64,000 nucleotides of DNA from an uncultured Isosphaeraceae bacterium. GTDB lineage: Bacteria; Planctomycetota; Planctomycetia; Isosphaerales; Isosphaeraceae. Made by a program: the position numbers and the translations under genes. Location: positions 710,496 through 774,495 of the forward strand of contig CAMFLR010000002.1 of the NCBI GenBank assembly GCA_945957605.1. Direction: 5' to 3'. Below, in pieces: positions 1-8,874 of this stretch (position 1 is its first letter; every line of letters begins with the position of its first letter). The notes under the pieces were generated by a model. That model was not told the origin of the DNA. It worked only from the letters and a program-made list of their open reading frames with translations, and ran no database searches.

Positions 1-151
1 TGTATAAAACTGGGCCATGGACGTGCTCCTCGTTCGCGGTCGGCCTCGGTTTTCGGCACGGTCGCGAACCGGCCGTATCGGTCCGTTTCGATGGGGTCAA
101 AGCGGAACCCGGAGGAGGCGACGACGGAACACGCCCGCGACTCCACCCGGT

Positions 152-541
152 TTAATGTTTGCCGGGGATGGTGCGAACCATCGCCTCGACCTGACTCACT
201 TCCGGCGCCTGATTGTTGTATTCCGACAGCTTCAGATCGAAACGGTACTGACGAGCCGCTTCCAGCTTCACCGAGCCTGCTCCTCGACCCGACTGCGAGT
301 CGACACGGTAAACCGCGAACGACTGCCCCCGGGTGTCGATCAGGTAAAGCAACTGGGACGCGCCTCCGGGTGATGGCGATGTGAACGCGATCATCCCGTT
401 AGACTCTGCCCCTGCTGGAACTGCTGCTTGCTGTGCCTGGGCCGATACTCCTCGTGAGCCGACCCAGAGGGCCAGCGCCACGCCGATCATCACACCCGGC
501 AACCCGTACCGAACCACCTGTCGCCACTGCAAACCATTCAT
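152..541 (-). CDS. Small exported protein of unknown function
   Basis: The protein has 129 residues. An N-terminal hydrophobic segment (about residues 12-34, after MNGLQWRQVVRYG) acts as a signal peptide or membrane anchor. It is followed by an Ala/Gln-rich linker and a compact soluble part with alternating beta-like stretches (LLYLIDTRGQSFAVYRV). I do not recognise a family. The ATG is preceded by GGAGG at good spacing, which supports this start. The gene stands alone; the next gene on the same strand lies about 380 bases upstream. The first 151 bases of the window downstream of it hold no gene I can support. A periplasmic or inner-membrane location is inferred. Confidence 0.6.
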   Translation of the reverse strand: MNGLQWRQVVRYGLPGVMIGVALALWVGSRGVSAQAQQAAVPAGAESNGMIAFTSPSPGGASQLLYLIDTRGQSFAVYRVDSQSGRGAGSVKLEAARQYRFDLKLSEYNNQAPEVSQVEAMVRTIPGKH

Positions 542-917
542 ACCGCAACCTCCGTGTCTCAGTTGCGGCCAGACCCCCCATCCTTCGGATAGTCACCGCC
601 GAACCCCGAGCGCAAGGCCCGAAACCGACGGAGAGTCACCCGACAAGGCCCCCGTACACACCCAGTTTATCACACTGATTGAACGTCGCGGCGATAAACC
701 GAGAGACGCGATGCGGCGGCCTTGGAGTCGAGCCGAGAAAGGCGAGAACCACCCCATCTTACCAAGACGGTCAGGTCCCGCAAGGTCAGCACGGTTTGTT
801 TTGAAGGGACGGGGAACCCTTTACGGATTGTATCAATTCCCCGGAGCAAACCGTGCCGGCGCGGTGCGACATGGAATCGTTAGTCCACCCATTGAACGAG
901 TCAATAGGTGGCCTACG
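542..917. other. Intergenic region, no gene seen
   Basis: This 376-base gap lies between the start of the small exported protein gene (minus strand) and the end of the Hint-domain gene (minus strand). The open frames crossing it on the plus strand are antisense continuations with no ribosome binding site or recognisable protein. It should hold the promoter of 152-541; I could not pick a convincing -10/-35 pair. Confidence 0.5.
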
Positions 918-3221
918 TCACTTCTTTTCGGCCACTGCCAGAGACGCGGGGGCGTCAAACGGCCTCTGCTTGAGGTCGGGCAGCGTGTTGTCGTGCACGA
1001 GCGCGGCGATTTCACCGGCGAAGAAGTCGGCGTCGTTGGCGACGTCGAGATTGAACACCGGCTGCACCTTATCGGCCTCGATCGCGCTGACCTGCGAAAC
1101 GCCCCCCAGAGTGCGTACGCGGTCGCCCACTTTGAGATCACGGGCCATCACCCATCCTTGCCCCGCCTTCCAGAAGCGATGGAAGTAGCTGGAGACGATC
1201 GGCTTGCCGTCAATCGTGATTTTGTACGTCTCGCTCGGCGGGTTCCGGTGCACGACCAAAACCGCCTGATAGCCGAGCTTGCCGGTCTTCATATCCTGGG
1301 TGAGGACCTGATCGCCAATGTTCAACGACTCGATCGGACGAGGGCCGTTCAAGGTTTGGACGGGTGTCCCCTTGCCGAAACAACTGTGGCGAGTGAGCGT
1401 CACGGTCACTGTCCGGGTATCCGGCATCATTGTGCTCACGACGCCGATCCCGTTAGGAATGACCTGGGCCTGATCGATCAGCGGCACATTTTCGACGACC
1501 GTCGGAACCTCGTCGGGAGTGCTCAAATCGTAGCGATAGCCGACCTGATTCACAAACCACTTCTTCCACAGCTTCGGTTCCAGCGCGAGTTTCACACGCG
1601 TGGCGGAAGTGAGAATGGCGCCGACGAACTCGTTGTTCTCATCAGCCTTCTTATTGTGAGCCTCAAGCACGGCGACGTCGGACTGAAGTTGCTTCTCGGC
1701 CGACATGGCAACGCGTTGGGCCTCGGCCTGCATGCGACCCACCGGCACGTAGACCTGCCCGTCTCTTTGCACGCGATAACCGTCTTGCACAACGTTGAAC
1801 TGGGCCATGCTGCTTGTCGAATTGCCGATGAGACCGGTAAGCATCGGATCTCGGGCCGCGAACTGCTGCATCATTTGGTCGAACTGAAATTGCGAAATTC
1901 GGGGACCTTGCGAAACGGGAAGCAGCGAATCAGTCACAGTCGTCTGAGCCCAGATATGTTTCCCCATGGGCGCGGGTACGTTGAGACGATAGCCCCCGAC
2001 CGAGCCGCCTGTCTGTATCCCGTTATTGACGAGTTGGGAGAGTTGCTGCGGCGCCGAGCCCGATATGTTGGTAAAACCAGTCTCAGCGAAAATGCCTGAT
2101 GAGAAAGATTCGCTGTGATGCACAAGCACCAGATTGCCATCAGCGTCGCGCGTCAGCGTATCTCCTTGAAAGACGGCGACATTCGGCGCAACCGGCGGCG
2201 CATAAAAACGCTTGAGGTTCTGCTCTTTCCCTTCAATAAAGAGCGAACCTGGCGAGCCGGGCCCACCGACGTGCTTCACTTCAAATTTGACTTTATCTTG
2301 CAAGCGAGAAATCAGCAGGTCCGCATATTCGCGCGGATCGCGACGGCGCAAGGTTTCGGTCGCGCGGCTGCGTGCTTCGTCCTTCGAGGAGTACAGCGCG
2401 ATCAGCGCCAGGCCTCGTGATGCCTCGATCGAGTCGATCTGACCGAGAATCTGCACGGCGCGAACGTGATCCTTATCGCTCTTGGCCACGAAGACGGCCA
2501 TCACCATCGGCACCGCGCGGGGGTCGCTAATCTCGGCTAACGCCTTCTCGGTCGATTCTTTGCTGCCCTTGGATGCGAGTGCTTCGCGAAGTTTTTCAAG
2601 CCGCGGCCGCCATGATTTGTCTGCGGCGGTCTGCGTGACCTTTTCGTGCTTCTCGCCCGTTGCCTGGGCCTCGGTGATCCAACGATTGCCAACTTTTTTG
2701 TAGCCCAACTTCTTCCACGCATCGCCGTGGTTCGGGTCGAGTCGCACGACCGTCGCCAGGTGCGCACGGGCCTGGTCTTTCAGTCCGTTTTCTTCGCACC
2801 AGACCGCGAGTTTGAACTGATCGACGGCCTTGAGCTTGGTTTTCACTCGACGACCGTCGTACTCGGCGAGCAAGTCGGCGTGAGCGACGTCAACTTTCAT
2901 CGTATCCGTCACGGCTTCGGGTCGTTTCCACTTCCCCTGGAACTCGACCAAACCAAGCAGGCCGCGCGCCAGAGCGTTCGACGGGTCGCGTAGAACCACG
3001 CCGGCCAGGTGTTTCAGCTTTTCTTGTTCCAGGCCGTGGGCTTCGCACCAGAGGGCGAGTTTCACCTGGGAGTCGGCGTCACGAGGAGTGCTGGACTTGA
3101 GCGACTCATATTGCGCCGCAATGTCAGGCACTGGCTTCAGGTTCGCAGCCGGCTCGACAGCATTGTCCGCAGGTGAAAGAGCCAGAAGCGAGATCGCGAC
3201 GAATGTCGATGCGCCGAGCAT
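918..3221 (-). CDS. Secreted TPR/HEAT-like protein with C-terminal Hint (intein-like) domain
   Basis: The protein has 767 residues. I chose the ATG at 3221 because a perfect GGAGG lies 8 bases upstream and the next residues (LGASTFVAISLLALSPA) form a signal peptide; the longer frame to 3275 lacks this. Residues about 40-190 hold two TPR-like blocks (CEAHGLEQEKLKHLAGVV and CEENGLKDQARAHLATVV), and about 225-310 look HEAT-like. The middle is not recognised. The C-terminus is a Hint domain. It opens with Cys614 in the motif SCFGKGTPV, has a block-B-like His in SSYFHRFW, and ends near LVHDN about 25 residues before the C-terminus. Hint domains rearrange the peptide bond before the Cys and cleave or splice; here only a short tail follows, so self-cleavage or release of the N-terminal part is inferred. 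It is probably exported. The gene is monocistronic. Confidence 0.8.
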   Translation of the reverse strand: MLGASTFVAISLLALSPADNAVEPAANLKPVPDIAAQYESLKSSTPRDADSQVKLALWCEAHGLEQEKLKHLAGVVLRDPSNALARGLLGLVEFQGKWKRPEAVTDTMKVDVAHADLLAEYDGRRVKTKLKAVDQFKLAVWCEENGLKDQARAHLATVVRLDPNHGDAWKKLGYKKVGNRWITEAQATGEKHEKVTQTAADKSWRPRLEKLREALASKGSKESTEKALAEISDPRAVPMVMAVFVAKSDKDHVRAVQILGQIDSIEASRGLALIALYSSKDEARSRATETLRRRDPREYADLLISRLQDKVKFEVKHVGGPGSPGSLFIEGKEQNLKRFYAPPVAPNVAVFQGDTLTRDADGNLVLVHHSESFSSGIFAETGFTNISGSAPQQLSQLVNNGIQTGGSVGGYRLNVPAPMGKHIWAQTTVTDSLLPVSQGPRISQFQFDQMMQQFAARDPMLTGLIGNSTSSMAQFNVVQDGYRVQRDGQVYVPVGRMQAEAQRVAMSAEKQLQSDVAVLEAHNKKADENNEFVGAILTSATRVKLALEPKLWKKWFVNQVGYRYDLSTPDEVPTVVENVPLIDQAQVIPNGIGVVSTMMPDTRTVTVTLTRHSCFGKGTPVQTLNGPRPIESLNIGDQVLTQDMKTGKLGYQAVLVVHRNPPSETYKITIDGKPIVSSYFHRFWKAGQGWVMARDLKVGDRVRTLGGVSQVSAIEADKVQPVFNLDVANDADFFAGEIAALVHDNTLPDLKQRPFDAPASLAVAEKK

Positions 3222-3545
3222 GTGCACTGCCTCCGGGAGAGAAATGGCATCAGCCGCAATTCGCCCTACATCCACGCATGCATCAGACGTTTCTCATGCG
3301 GGGAGCAATTTAGCCTAATACAGTAGGACGACGGTCAGCATTGATTTGTTCAAGCCTCGCCTCCCTCCGACGCCAAAGTTGATGCGGACGAGGGTCTGGG
3401 ACGCGCCGAAATCGCTAGGCGCAGCATCCCTTGCTAAGTAGGTGCACCCTGACCACCCACAGTCGAAGGAAAACTCGCAGATTCTGATGTTACAGCCTCG
3501 GCACAGGTATGATAAGGAAAATCGAAACCCGCCCAGGACCATCCC
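3222..3545. promoter_or_regulatory. Divergent intergenic region between Hint-protein gene and flavoprotein gene
   Basis: This stretch of about 320 bases separates two divergently transcribed genes and must carry both promoters. The ribosome binding site of the Hint gene (GGAGG) lies at 3230-3234. I see no further gene, hairpin or repeat that I can support. Confidence 0.35.
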
Positions 3546-3992
3546 ATGAGCCGGCCCGAACCGCAGACGTTCAGCCCTCACGAACTTGTCGCAATGGCGC
3601 GCGCCGTCATGTCCGACGCGCGTTTCCCACAGCTCGCGACGATCGACGGCGATCAGCCTCGCGTGCGTCCCGTTTCGCCGGTGCGCATCGATGGCTTCGT
3701 CGTTTACATCGCCAATTTGCGGATGTACCACAAAACGATCGAGATCGCCGCGAATCCGAAGGTTGAGCTTTGCTACGTCTCATCCGACCACGACCAGGTG
3801 CGCATCACCGGCGTGGCGAGCGTGCTCGACGATCGTGGCGTGCTGCAGGAAATCTGGGACGATAATCCCCTGCTCCGCAGCTATCTCGGCACGATCGACA
3901 ACCCCGCGCTGATCGTTTATAAGATCGAGCCGGTTCAGGTGCGTTTCATGAAGGAATGGGCACTCGAATATCACGACGTGCCGGTGGAATGA
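3546..3992 (+). CDS. Pyridoxamine 5'-phosphate oxidase-like (split-barrel FMN) protein
   Basis: The protein has 148 residues, the size of single-domain PPOX-like flavoproteins. The pattern is typical: an N-terminal helix, then PQLATIDGDQPRVRPVSPV, then the strand with NLRMYHKTIEIAANPKVEL, and a later strand containing VRITGVASVLDD. These proteins bind FMN or F420 (some bind haem) and reduce small substrates in the cytoplasm; the substrate cannot be told from sequence. Start ATG at 3546, preceded by AGGA. The gene downstream on the same strand begins 90 bases later and may be co-transcribed. Confidence 0.85.
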   Translation: MSRPEPQTFSPHELVAMARAVMSDARFPQLATIDGDQPRVRPVSPVRIDGFVVYIANLRMYHKTIEIAANPKVELCYVSSDHDQVRITGVASVLDDRGVLQEIWDDNPLLRSYLGTIDNPALIVYKIEPVQVRFMKEWALEYHDVPVE

Positions 3993-4081
3993 AATCTGCG
4001 TCGCAAGATTGCGGTTCGCGCGACGAACTTGGATTCATAACCGCCGCCACCCGAAACGATTCACGGAAAGCGACCCAACGC

Positions 4082-4777
4082 ATGCCCCCCGAAAAGAAGC
4101 CCCGTCCTCAGCAGCCTCCCAAACAACAGCCTGCACCGCGAGCTGCGTCTGTCGTCCCGCCAGTGACGCCCCTTCCCACCAGTTCAAACGACGTGGGCCT
4201 GGGTGTATCGGTCGCAGCGTCGGGTGAAGGAGGAACTGTCACCGCGCGCAAGGCCGGCGGTTTGCGCGACATGGGGCTCGAAGTCGATCCCGACAAGATT
4301 GGATCGGTCGGGGCGCTTCAGCATCTGGCCAAGGCGATCAACATCGCGTTCCAGTCGGATTACGGCGAAAATTACCTGGAATCGGTCTACCAGGCGGCGA
4401 TCGTGCGCAACGGTGAGATCGTCGTGGTCCACAAAGAATATTTCGGCTTCAAGGACAACTGGTTCGGCGAGTTCGGCATGCTCCTGCGCTCGCTGCAACT
4501 CACGCTCGAAGGCCCCGACCCTGCCTCGCCCGAAGGCCAGCAGCGCATCCGCGAAAAAGGTCCAGCGACGATTCGTGGCATCCTCAACCTGATCGGCCGC
4601 AAGCTCGACGTCGTCGCCGAATTCGAGGACCGCGTGCCGGCTTACGTCGAGCAGATGTTCGACCGCCTCGAAGCCTCAGGAATCATCACCGGATGGGACC
4701 GCGCCGACTGGGATATCTGGACGACGACGATCGGCCTGAATATCAAAATCGCTCCGCGAGGCAGCAAGCCGGCCTGA
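4082..4777 (+). CDS. Conserved-looking cytoplasmic protein of unknown function
   Basis: The protein has 231 residues from the ATG at 4082, chosen because the sequence upstream of it is not protein-like. Residues 1-55 are a Pro/Gln/Ala-rich disordered tail with no signal peptide. The rest (about 60-225) is a well-formed soluble domain with alternating helices and strands, for example the stretches GALQHLAKAINIAFQSDYG and RIREKGPATIRGILNLIG. I do not recognise a family. It follows the PPOX-like gene with a 90-base gap. A disordered tail joined to one globular domain suggests a scaffold or regulator, but that is a guess. Confidence 0.6.
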   Translation: MPPEKKPRPQQPPKQQPAPRAASVVPPVTPLPTSSNDVGLGVSVAASGEGGTVTARKAGGLRDMGLEVDPDKIGSVGALQHLAKAINIAFQSDYGENYLESVYQAAIVRNGEIVVVHKEYFGFKDNWFGEFGMLLRSLQLTLEGPDPASPEGQQRIREKGPATIRGILNLIGRKLDVVAEFEDRVPAYVEQMFDRLEASGIITGWDRADWDIWTTTIGLNIKIAPRGSKPA

Positions 4778-4904
4778 CGTGCTTGTTTACAGGATAGTGG
4801 TGGACAAGTTTCGATCGGTTGACGAAGTCATTGTCAACAGCATAACGCGCCGCTCGCGTCTTCCCGGCCGACGTTTCGCCAGAGTTCTCCGGTGAGGTTT
4901 CGCC

Positions 4905-6554
4905 GTGCCGAGCATTCGAAGCCGGGCCAAGTACACGCTCTTCGATCTTGTGTCGTGGGTCATTTTCTCCGGTTTTTTCTTGGGATTCATTCGCTGGGAC
5001 TTGCGCGACGTCCGGGATGACTACGAACCGATTGTGCTACTTGTCTGCTTCAGCGTCTGGTCCATCGTCTATTCGATCGTGCACGGATTCCGGACGGGCT
5101 TGGTTTGCAAGGAGTGCGGACGGCGCTTCCCACCAACCAAAGGCGCACCGAGTGGAGACTTGTGTCCTCAATGTCGCAAACCGTCCCTGACAAATGCAGA
5201 ATTTAAACGTAATCAAGTGATTGGTTGGTTCGCGATACTGATACTCATTGCGATGGTGGCAATTCCGATTGGCATGGCCCTCTGGAACGCGTTTGGCGAC
5301 CGATTCGACGCGTCCGGATTAATCGCCGTCCCGCTGCTTGTGCTCGCAGTGGGCGGCGGGTTGTTAGTCTCGCTTATCCTGGCGATTGCGATTGCCTTGA
5401 TGATTCGCGACAGGCGTTCGCTCGTCGAAAAGCATGCCTTGGCGTTCGCGCGCAAGTGTGCCCAGGAAGAGGGTACGATCGATCAACACGGTTCGCTTAC
5501 GGTTTGGCGGTACGGACCAACCGATCCAACTTCGATGTTGATAGAGCAAATGGAGACAAGCCGCGAGCGGCTTGAGCGGTTGCTTGGCGAAAAAGTCGAG
5601 ACCGTTTCGCCCGTGCGGGCGCTAGTGTTTGAGACGCGGAAAGCGTTCCTGGCTTATCACCGCAACGTCATCGGGGAGATGGTAGGCCTGGACGGCCTGT
5701 ACGTGCCACGCGCCGCATACAACATCACGCTTCCGATCGAGGTTACTAGCTACCGCCTGCACGATGTCGAACGGACAGCCCGCTCGCTCTTCATCATGTA
5801 TTTTCTTGGCAGATACAAAGGAATCTCCCTGACTAACTGGCTCTCGAATGGAGTCGGCCGCGCTCTGTCAAAAGACGTCGGCAACACTCCGAATTGGCAG
5901 CTCAACAAGCAGATGAAATTGGCTTTGGCCATCGGCACGGCGCTGGACGTTGCCAATCTGTTTGAGTTGCTGCCGCGGGAGCTACCTCGGCTATTGCAAC
6001 GATCGGCTGACCATGCGACGTTCGCCCGGATCGCTCAATACATGAGTCAGTCCGAATCGATCGTCGAATATCTCGCCGGCTCAGACGCGCCAGCGGACCG
6101 CATCGGCCGATTCCGCTCGTTTCTGGCAGACGTGCAGCCATCCAGTTCTGTAGAGCAGCTCTTTGCACACCACTTCGGGTATGGATTCAAAGTCTTGCTC
6201 GGAGAGTGGCAAAAGTGGGTGCAGGAACGAGGCCCTGAGAGCGATCCGCTTCCATCACCTGCGATTCGCGCCGCGATCGTGGAACGATTGGTACCGACGA
6301 TTCGTGACCCTGCGCAAAAGGTTCAAGCTCGGATCCAGGCGATCCGCGAGATGGGCAGCGCTGGCTTTGCCGTCGGGGCCGATACCCTCATCGACTTACT
6401 CCGCGATGGAGACGAGCGATTCACGAAAGAGGCCGTCTGGGCATTGGAGTCGATTTCCGGCCGAGTCATGGGCAAAACCCCTGATCGGTGGGCCAAGTGG
6501 TGGACCGGTCTTAACCCGGAGACAGTCGGATTGGCCGAAACGGTCGACAACTGA
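4905..6554 (+). CDS. Membrane protein with zinc ribbon and a degenerate MA-clan peptidase-like domain
   Basis: The protein has 549 residues. The start is the GTG at 4905, with GGTGAGG just upstream. Residues about 11-62 contain one or two membrane segments. A four-cysteine zinc ribbon follows (Cys68, Cys71, Cys87, Cys90), and further membrane segments lie at about 104-126 and 137-168. The soluble part from about 175 resembles gluzincin (MA-like) peptidases in layout. The place of HExxH reads HDVER (286-290), the later WLSEG block reads NWLSNGVG (311-318), and the FxxxFGxxLxxLExEWxxW block reads LFAHHFGYGFKVLLGEWQKW. The zinc ligands and the catalytic Glu are therefore lost. The last 90 residues look HEAT-like (QARIQAIREMGSAGF...TKEAVWALESI). 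A membrane-tethered, non-catalytic binding protein is inferred. Confidence 0.65.
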   Translation: MPSIRSRAKYTLFDLVSWVIFSGFFLGFIRWDLRDVRDDYEPIVLLVCFSVWSIVYSIVHGFRTGLVCKECGRRFPPTKGAPSGDLCPQCRKPSLTNAEFKRNQVIGWFAILILIAMVAIPIGMALWNAFGDRFDASGLIAVPLLVLAVGGGLLVSLILAIAIALMIRDRRSLVEKHALAFARKCAQEEGTIDQHGSLTVWRYGPTDPTSMLIEQMETSRERLERLLGEKVETVSPVRALVFETRKAFLAYHRNVIGEMVGLDGLYVPRAAYNITLPIEVTSYRLHDVERTARSLFIMYFLGRYKGISLTNWLSNGVGRALSKDVGNTPNWQLNKQMKLALAIGTALDVANLFELLPRELPRLLQRSADHATFARIAQYMSQSESIVEYLAGSDAPADRIGRFRSFLADVQPSSSVEQLFAHHFGYGFKVLLGEWQKWVQERGPESDPLPSPAIRAAIVERLVPTIRDPAQKVQARIQAIREMGSAGFAVGADTLIDLLRDGDERFTKEAVWALESISGRVMGKTPDRWAKWWTGLNPETVGLAETVDN

Positions 6555-6596
6555 TAGCCGAATCGCGCTCGATCATCTGCTTCAAATCGCAATATA

Positions 6597-6641
6597 GAAA
6601 CAAAACGAGCCAGGCCGCGGCAGTGCCGGAGACCTGGCTCG
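6597..6641 (-). terminator. Rho-independent terminator of the YHS/TPR gene
   Basis: The perfect 9-bp arms CGAGCCAGG (6606-6614) and CCTGGCTCG (6633-6641) are followed, on the minus strand, by a T-rich run (TTTTGTTT). It lies just beyond the stop codon of the minus-strand gene at 6662 and between convergent genes. Confidence 0.7.
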
Positions 6642-6661
6642 ATCGAACGTCAACGGTGTGC

Positions 6662-7720
6662 TTAGTCTTTTTCGAGAACCTTGATCCGCTCGGCCGCAGT
6701 CTTCGCCGCGTCACTCTTGGGATACTTCTTGACGATATCCTTGTAGTAATTGAGCGCCTGCTTGGTGTTACCGCTCTTTTCAAACGCCTTCGCGAGGTTC
6801 AGGTCGCGAGCCGAGCGATCGTCGGCCGAGCCCTTCGTCTTGGCGGCGGGCTTGTCGTCATCGTCATCCGCGGCGGCTTTGCCTTTTGCATTGCTCTTTG
6901 TTTTCGATGAAGTCTTTTCCTTGGGCGTGTCGACCAACCCGCCGAACTCGCTATCGCCACCGCTGGTTTTGGGCATCGCCTTGGCGGGCGTGGCTGTTTT
7001 TTCGGGATTGGCCAAAGCCTTCGCAGCCGCGCGTGCTGCGTATTTCTCGGGGTTTTCGTTGAACTCGTCGCGGCAGCCGGTGCAGCAAACTGGGTACGAC
7101 TTGCCGTTGTAGGTCACCGTCATGCTGGCCGAGCCGCCGGTGAGAATGCACTTGGGCAGGTCGGCCCCACCACCGCCGGCCGCGAACGATTCACCCTCTT
7201 TCGTCAGCCCCGTTTCGATCGCCTTTTTGTATTGAGGTGCGCCAGGCGCCTGGTGGTCGAAAGTCATCACGTAGCGGATGCCGTTGGGACGAACCGTCAG
7301 GCGTTCCTTCCCATCGGCCGTCGACTCGCTGCGGTCGAACACGAACGACTTGCCATCCTTCGACAGTCCGCCAACATACGTTGCCGGCTTGCCCGACGCA
7401 TCAACCGCCTTGATCGTGTACTTCTTCTTGGCCGCGTCGAACGTCAGGTCGCCCTTGGTGAAAACCTTGCCGCCTTCGATGGCAACGGTCATACCAACGG
7501 GCGTCCCTTTGGAAAACTTCCAGGCCCACGAGTGCGTTTCGGGCCAGCCCTTGAGCTTGTTGGCCGCGGGGACGGCGGTGCCTTTCCACGAACCAACGAG
7601 TGGCTCGAGCGGCGCAAATGGGGCGGGTGTTTCGTCTTCGCTATCGGCACCGATGCTCGCGGACGTCAAAGCCGCAAGTGCGATCAACGCGGCAACGCCG
7701 CAGGCAACCAACCGCTTCAT
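6662..7720 (-). CDS. Exported protein with YHS-like metal-binding motif and C-terminal TPR
   Basis: The protein has 352 residues. A clear signal peptide (MKRLVACGVAALIALAALTSAS) is followed by a beta-rich domain (about 30-185) with the look of a lipocalin-like DUF. About 190-235 holds a YHS-like segment, in which LPKCIL is followed by SYPVCCTGCRDEF and NPEKY. In YHS domains such cysteines bind a metal, and the double CCxxC is notable. A Lys/Ala-rich low-complexity linker follows. The C-terminus (about 300-350) is one or two TPR units (DLNLAKAFEKSGNTKQALNYY...). Periplasmic location and metal binding are inferred. The gene stands alone, convergent with the gene to its left, and ends in a terminator. 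Confidence 0.75.
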   Translation of the reverse strand: MKRLVACGVAALIALAALTSASIGADSEDETPAPFAPLEPLVGSWKGTAVPAANKLKGWPETHSWAWKFSKGTPVGMTVAIEGGKVFTKGDLTFDAAKKKYTIKAVDASGKPATYVGGLSKDGKSFVFDRSESTADGKERLTVRPNGIRYVMTFDHQAPGAPQYKKAIETGLTKEGESFAAGGGGADLPKCILTGGSASMTVTYNGKSYPVCCTGCRDEFNENPEKYAARAAAKALANPEKTATPAKAMPKTSGGDSEFGGLVDTPKEKTSSKTKSNAKGKAAADDDDDKPAAKTKGSADDRSARDLNLAKAFEKSGNTKQALNYYKDIVKKYPKSDAAKTAAERIKVLEKD

Positions 7721-7823
7721 TCACCACCCCCGCGCCGAGCGTCGGCCCAGAGTTCATCAAGAATTGCCACGCATGAATCCATCGTAGCACGTTCGTGGCT
7801 GGTCGTGGAGATGGCAGCGGAGT

Positions 7824-8765
7824 TCAGGGCGTCGTCTCGGCAATCGCGACCTCGATCGCCTGTTTCACCCCCATTGGCCGGATTGCTAACTCCTCCAGGG
7901 CCTGGCGGTTGCGAACAACCGTGGGATTTCTCAGCCCCTCGATGAGATGTCGCCCCACTTCCGACGTCGCCGGCGTTACAAGCGTGAGCCAAAGTCCCGA
8001 GAGATAAGGAGTAAGCACGGGCACCGAAATTAGCCAGCGTCGCAGCCCTTTCTGCCTGGCATATTCCTCGATCAGGTCGCGATACGTCACAACTTCGGGC
8101 CCGCCGATTTCGAAGATCCGACTGCCATTCAGCGGCAAATCCCTGGACGTGAGGAGATAGGCGATGACGTCGTCCACGGCGATCGGCTGCGTCGGCGTCG
8201 CGAGCCAGCGCGGACAGAGCATGATCGGAAGACGATCCGTTAACGACTTCATCAATTCATACGACGTGCTTCCCGCACCAATGACCATTCCTGCGCGAAA
8301 CTCAATTGTCTCGACGCCAGATGCTCGAAGAATTTCGCCAACCTCGTGACGACTCCTCAAATGCGGCGAAAGCTTGGGATCCGAATCATCACCCAGGCCC
8401 CCGAGGTAGACCACCCGCCGCACCCCGGCTTGCTTTGCGGCCTGAGCAAAGTTCGTCGCCGCCCGCCGGTCGTCGTTCTCAAAATCCTTCGATCCCGACA
8501 TGAGATGAACGAGGTAATACGCGGTATCAACTCCTCGTAATGCTTCCGCCAGTGAATCGGCGTCAAGAACATCGCCGCGGACAATCTGCGTCGACGTTTT
8601 GACCGAAGATTTGAGCCCATCCGGATTTCGGGCCAGACATCGGAGCAGAATTGACTGCGATTCAAGCTGCGAGATCAGCCGACCGCCGACGTAGCCAGTC
8701 GCGCCGGTGAGCAGCACGGCGGGAGTTTGTGCGGGCGTCTGAGTGTCCGTTTCGCTGGGTGGCAT
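7824..8765 (-). CDS. NAD(P)-binding SDR-family protein (NmrA/NDUFA9-like)
   Basis: The protein has 313 residues. An N-terminal Rossmann fold with the nucleotide-binding motif TGATGYVG (about residues 20-27) is followed by RGDVLDADSLAEALRGVDTAYYLVH, typical of atypical extended SDRs that bind NAD(P) and rarely act as classical dehydrogenases. A YxxxK catalytic pair is not evident, as in the NDUFA9/NmrA-like subgroups. Relatives often carry a C-terminal DUF2867 domain, which is absent here. The gene is divergent from the DUF1990 gene at 8875, with 109 bases between starts, so the two may share regulation. The protein is cytoplasmic, with an unknown substrate. Confidence 0.85.
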   Translation of the reverse strand: MPPSETDTQTPAQTPAVLLTGATGYVGGRLISQLESQSILLRCLARNPDGLKSSVKTSTQIVRGDVLDADSLAEALRGVDTAYYLVHLMSGSKDFENDDRRAATNFAQAAKQAGVRRVVYLGGLGDDSDPKLSPHLRSRHEVGEILRASGVETIEFRAGMVIGAGSTSYELMKSLTDRLPIMLCPRWLATPTQPIAVDDVIAYLLTSRDLPLNGSRIFEIGGPEVVTYRDLIEEYARQKGLRRWLISVPVLTPYLSGLWLTLVTPATSEVGRHLIEGLRNPTVVRNRQALEELAIRPMGVKQAIEVAIAETTP

Positions 8766-8874
8766 CGTCTTGGCTCGAGCATTCGGTTGGGCGACGAGTT
8801 GCCAGGCGGATACGATGGAATCAGAAACATTTGCCGTCGATCGAACCTCTCCAGGGCGAGGGTCCGGAACCTGA

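Noticed and set aside
381..2099. 572-residue open frame on the plus strand
   Set aside because: It runs antisense to the Hint-protein gene, has no ribosome binding site or recognisable protein, and follows the GC-rich third-position pattern of a shadow frame.
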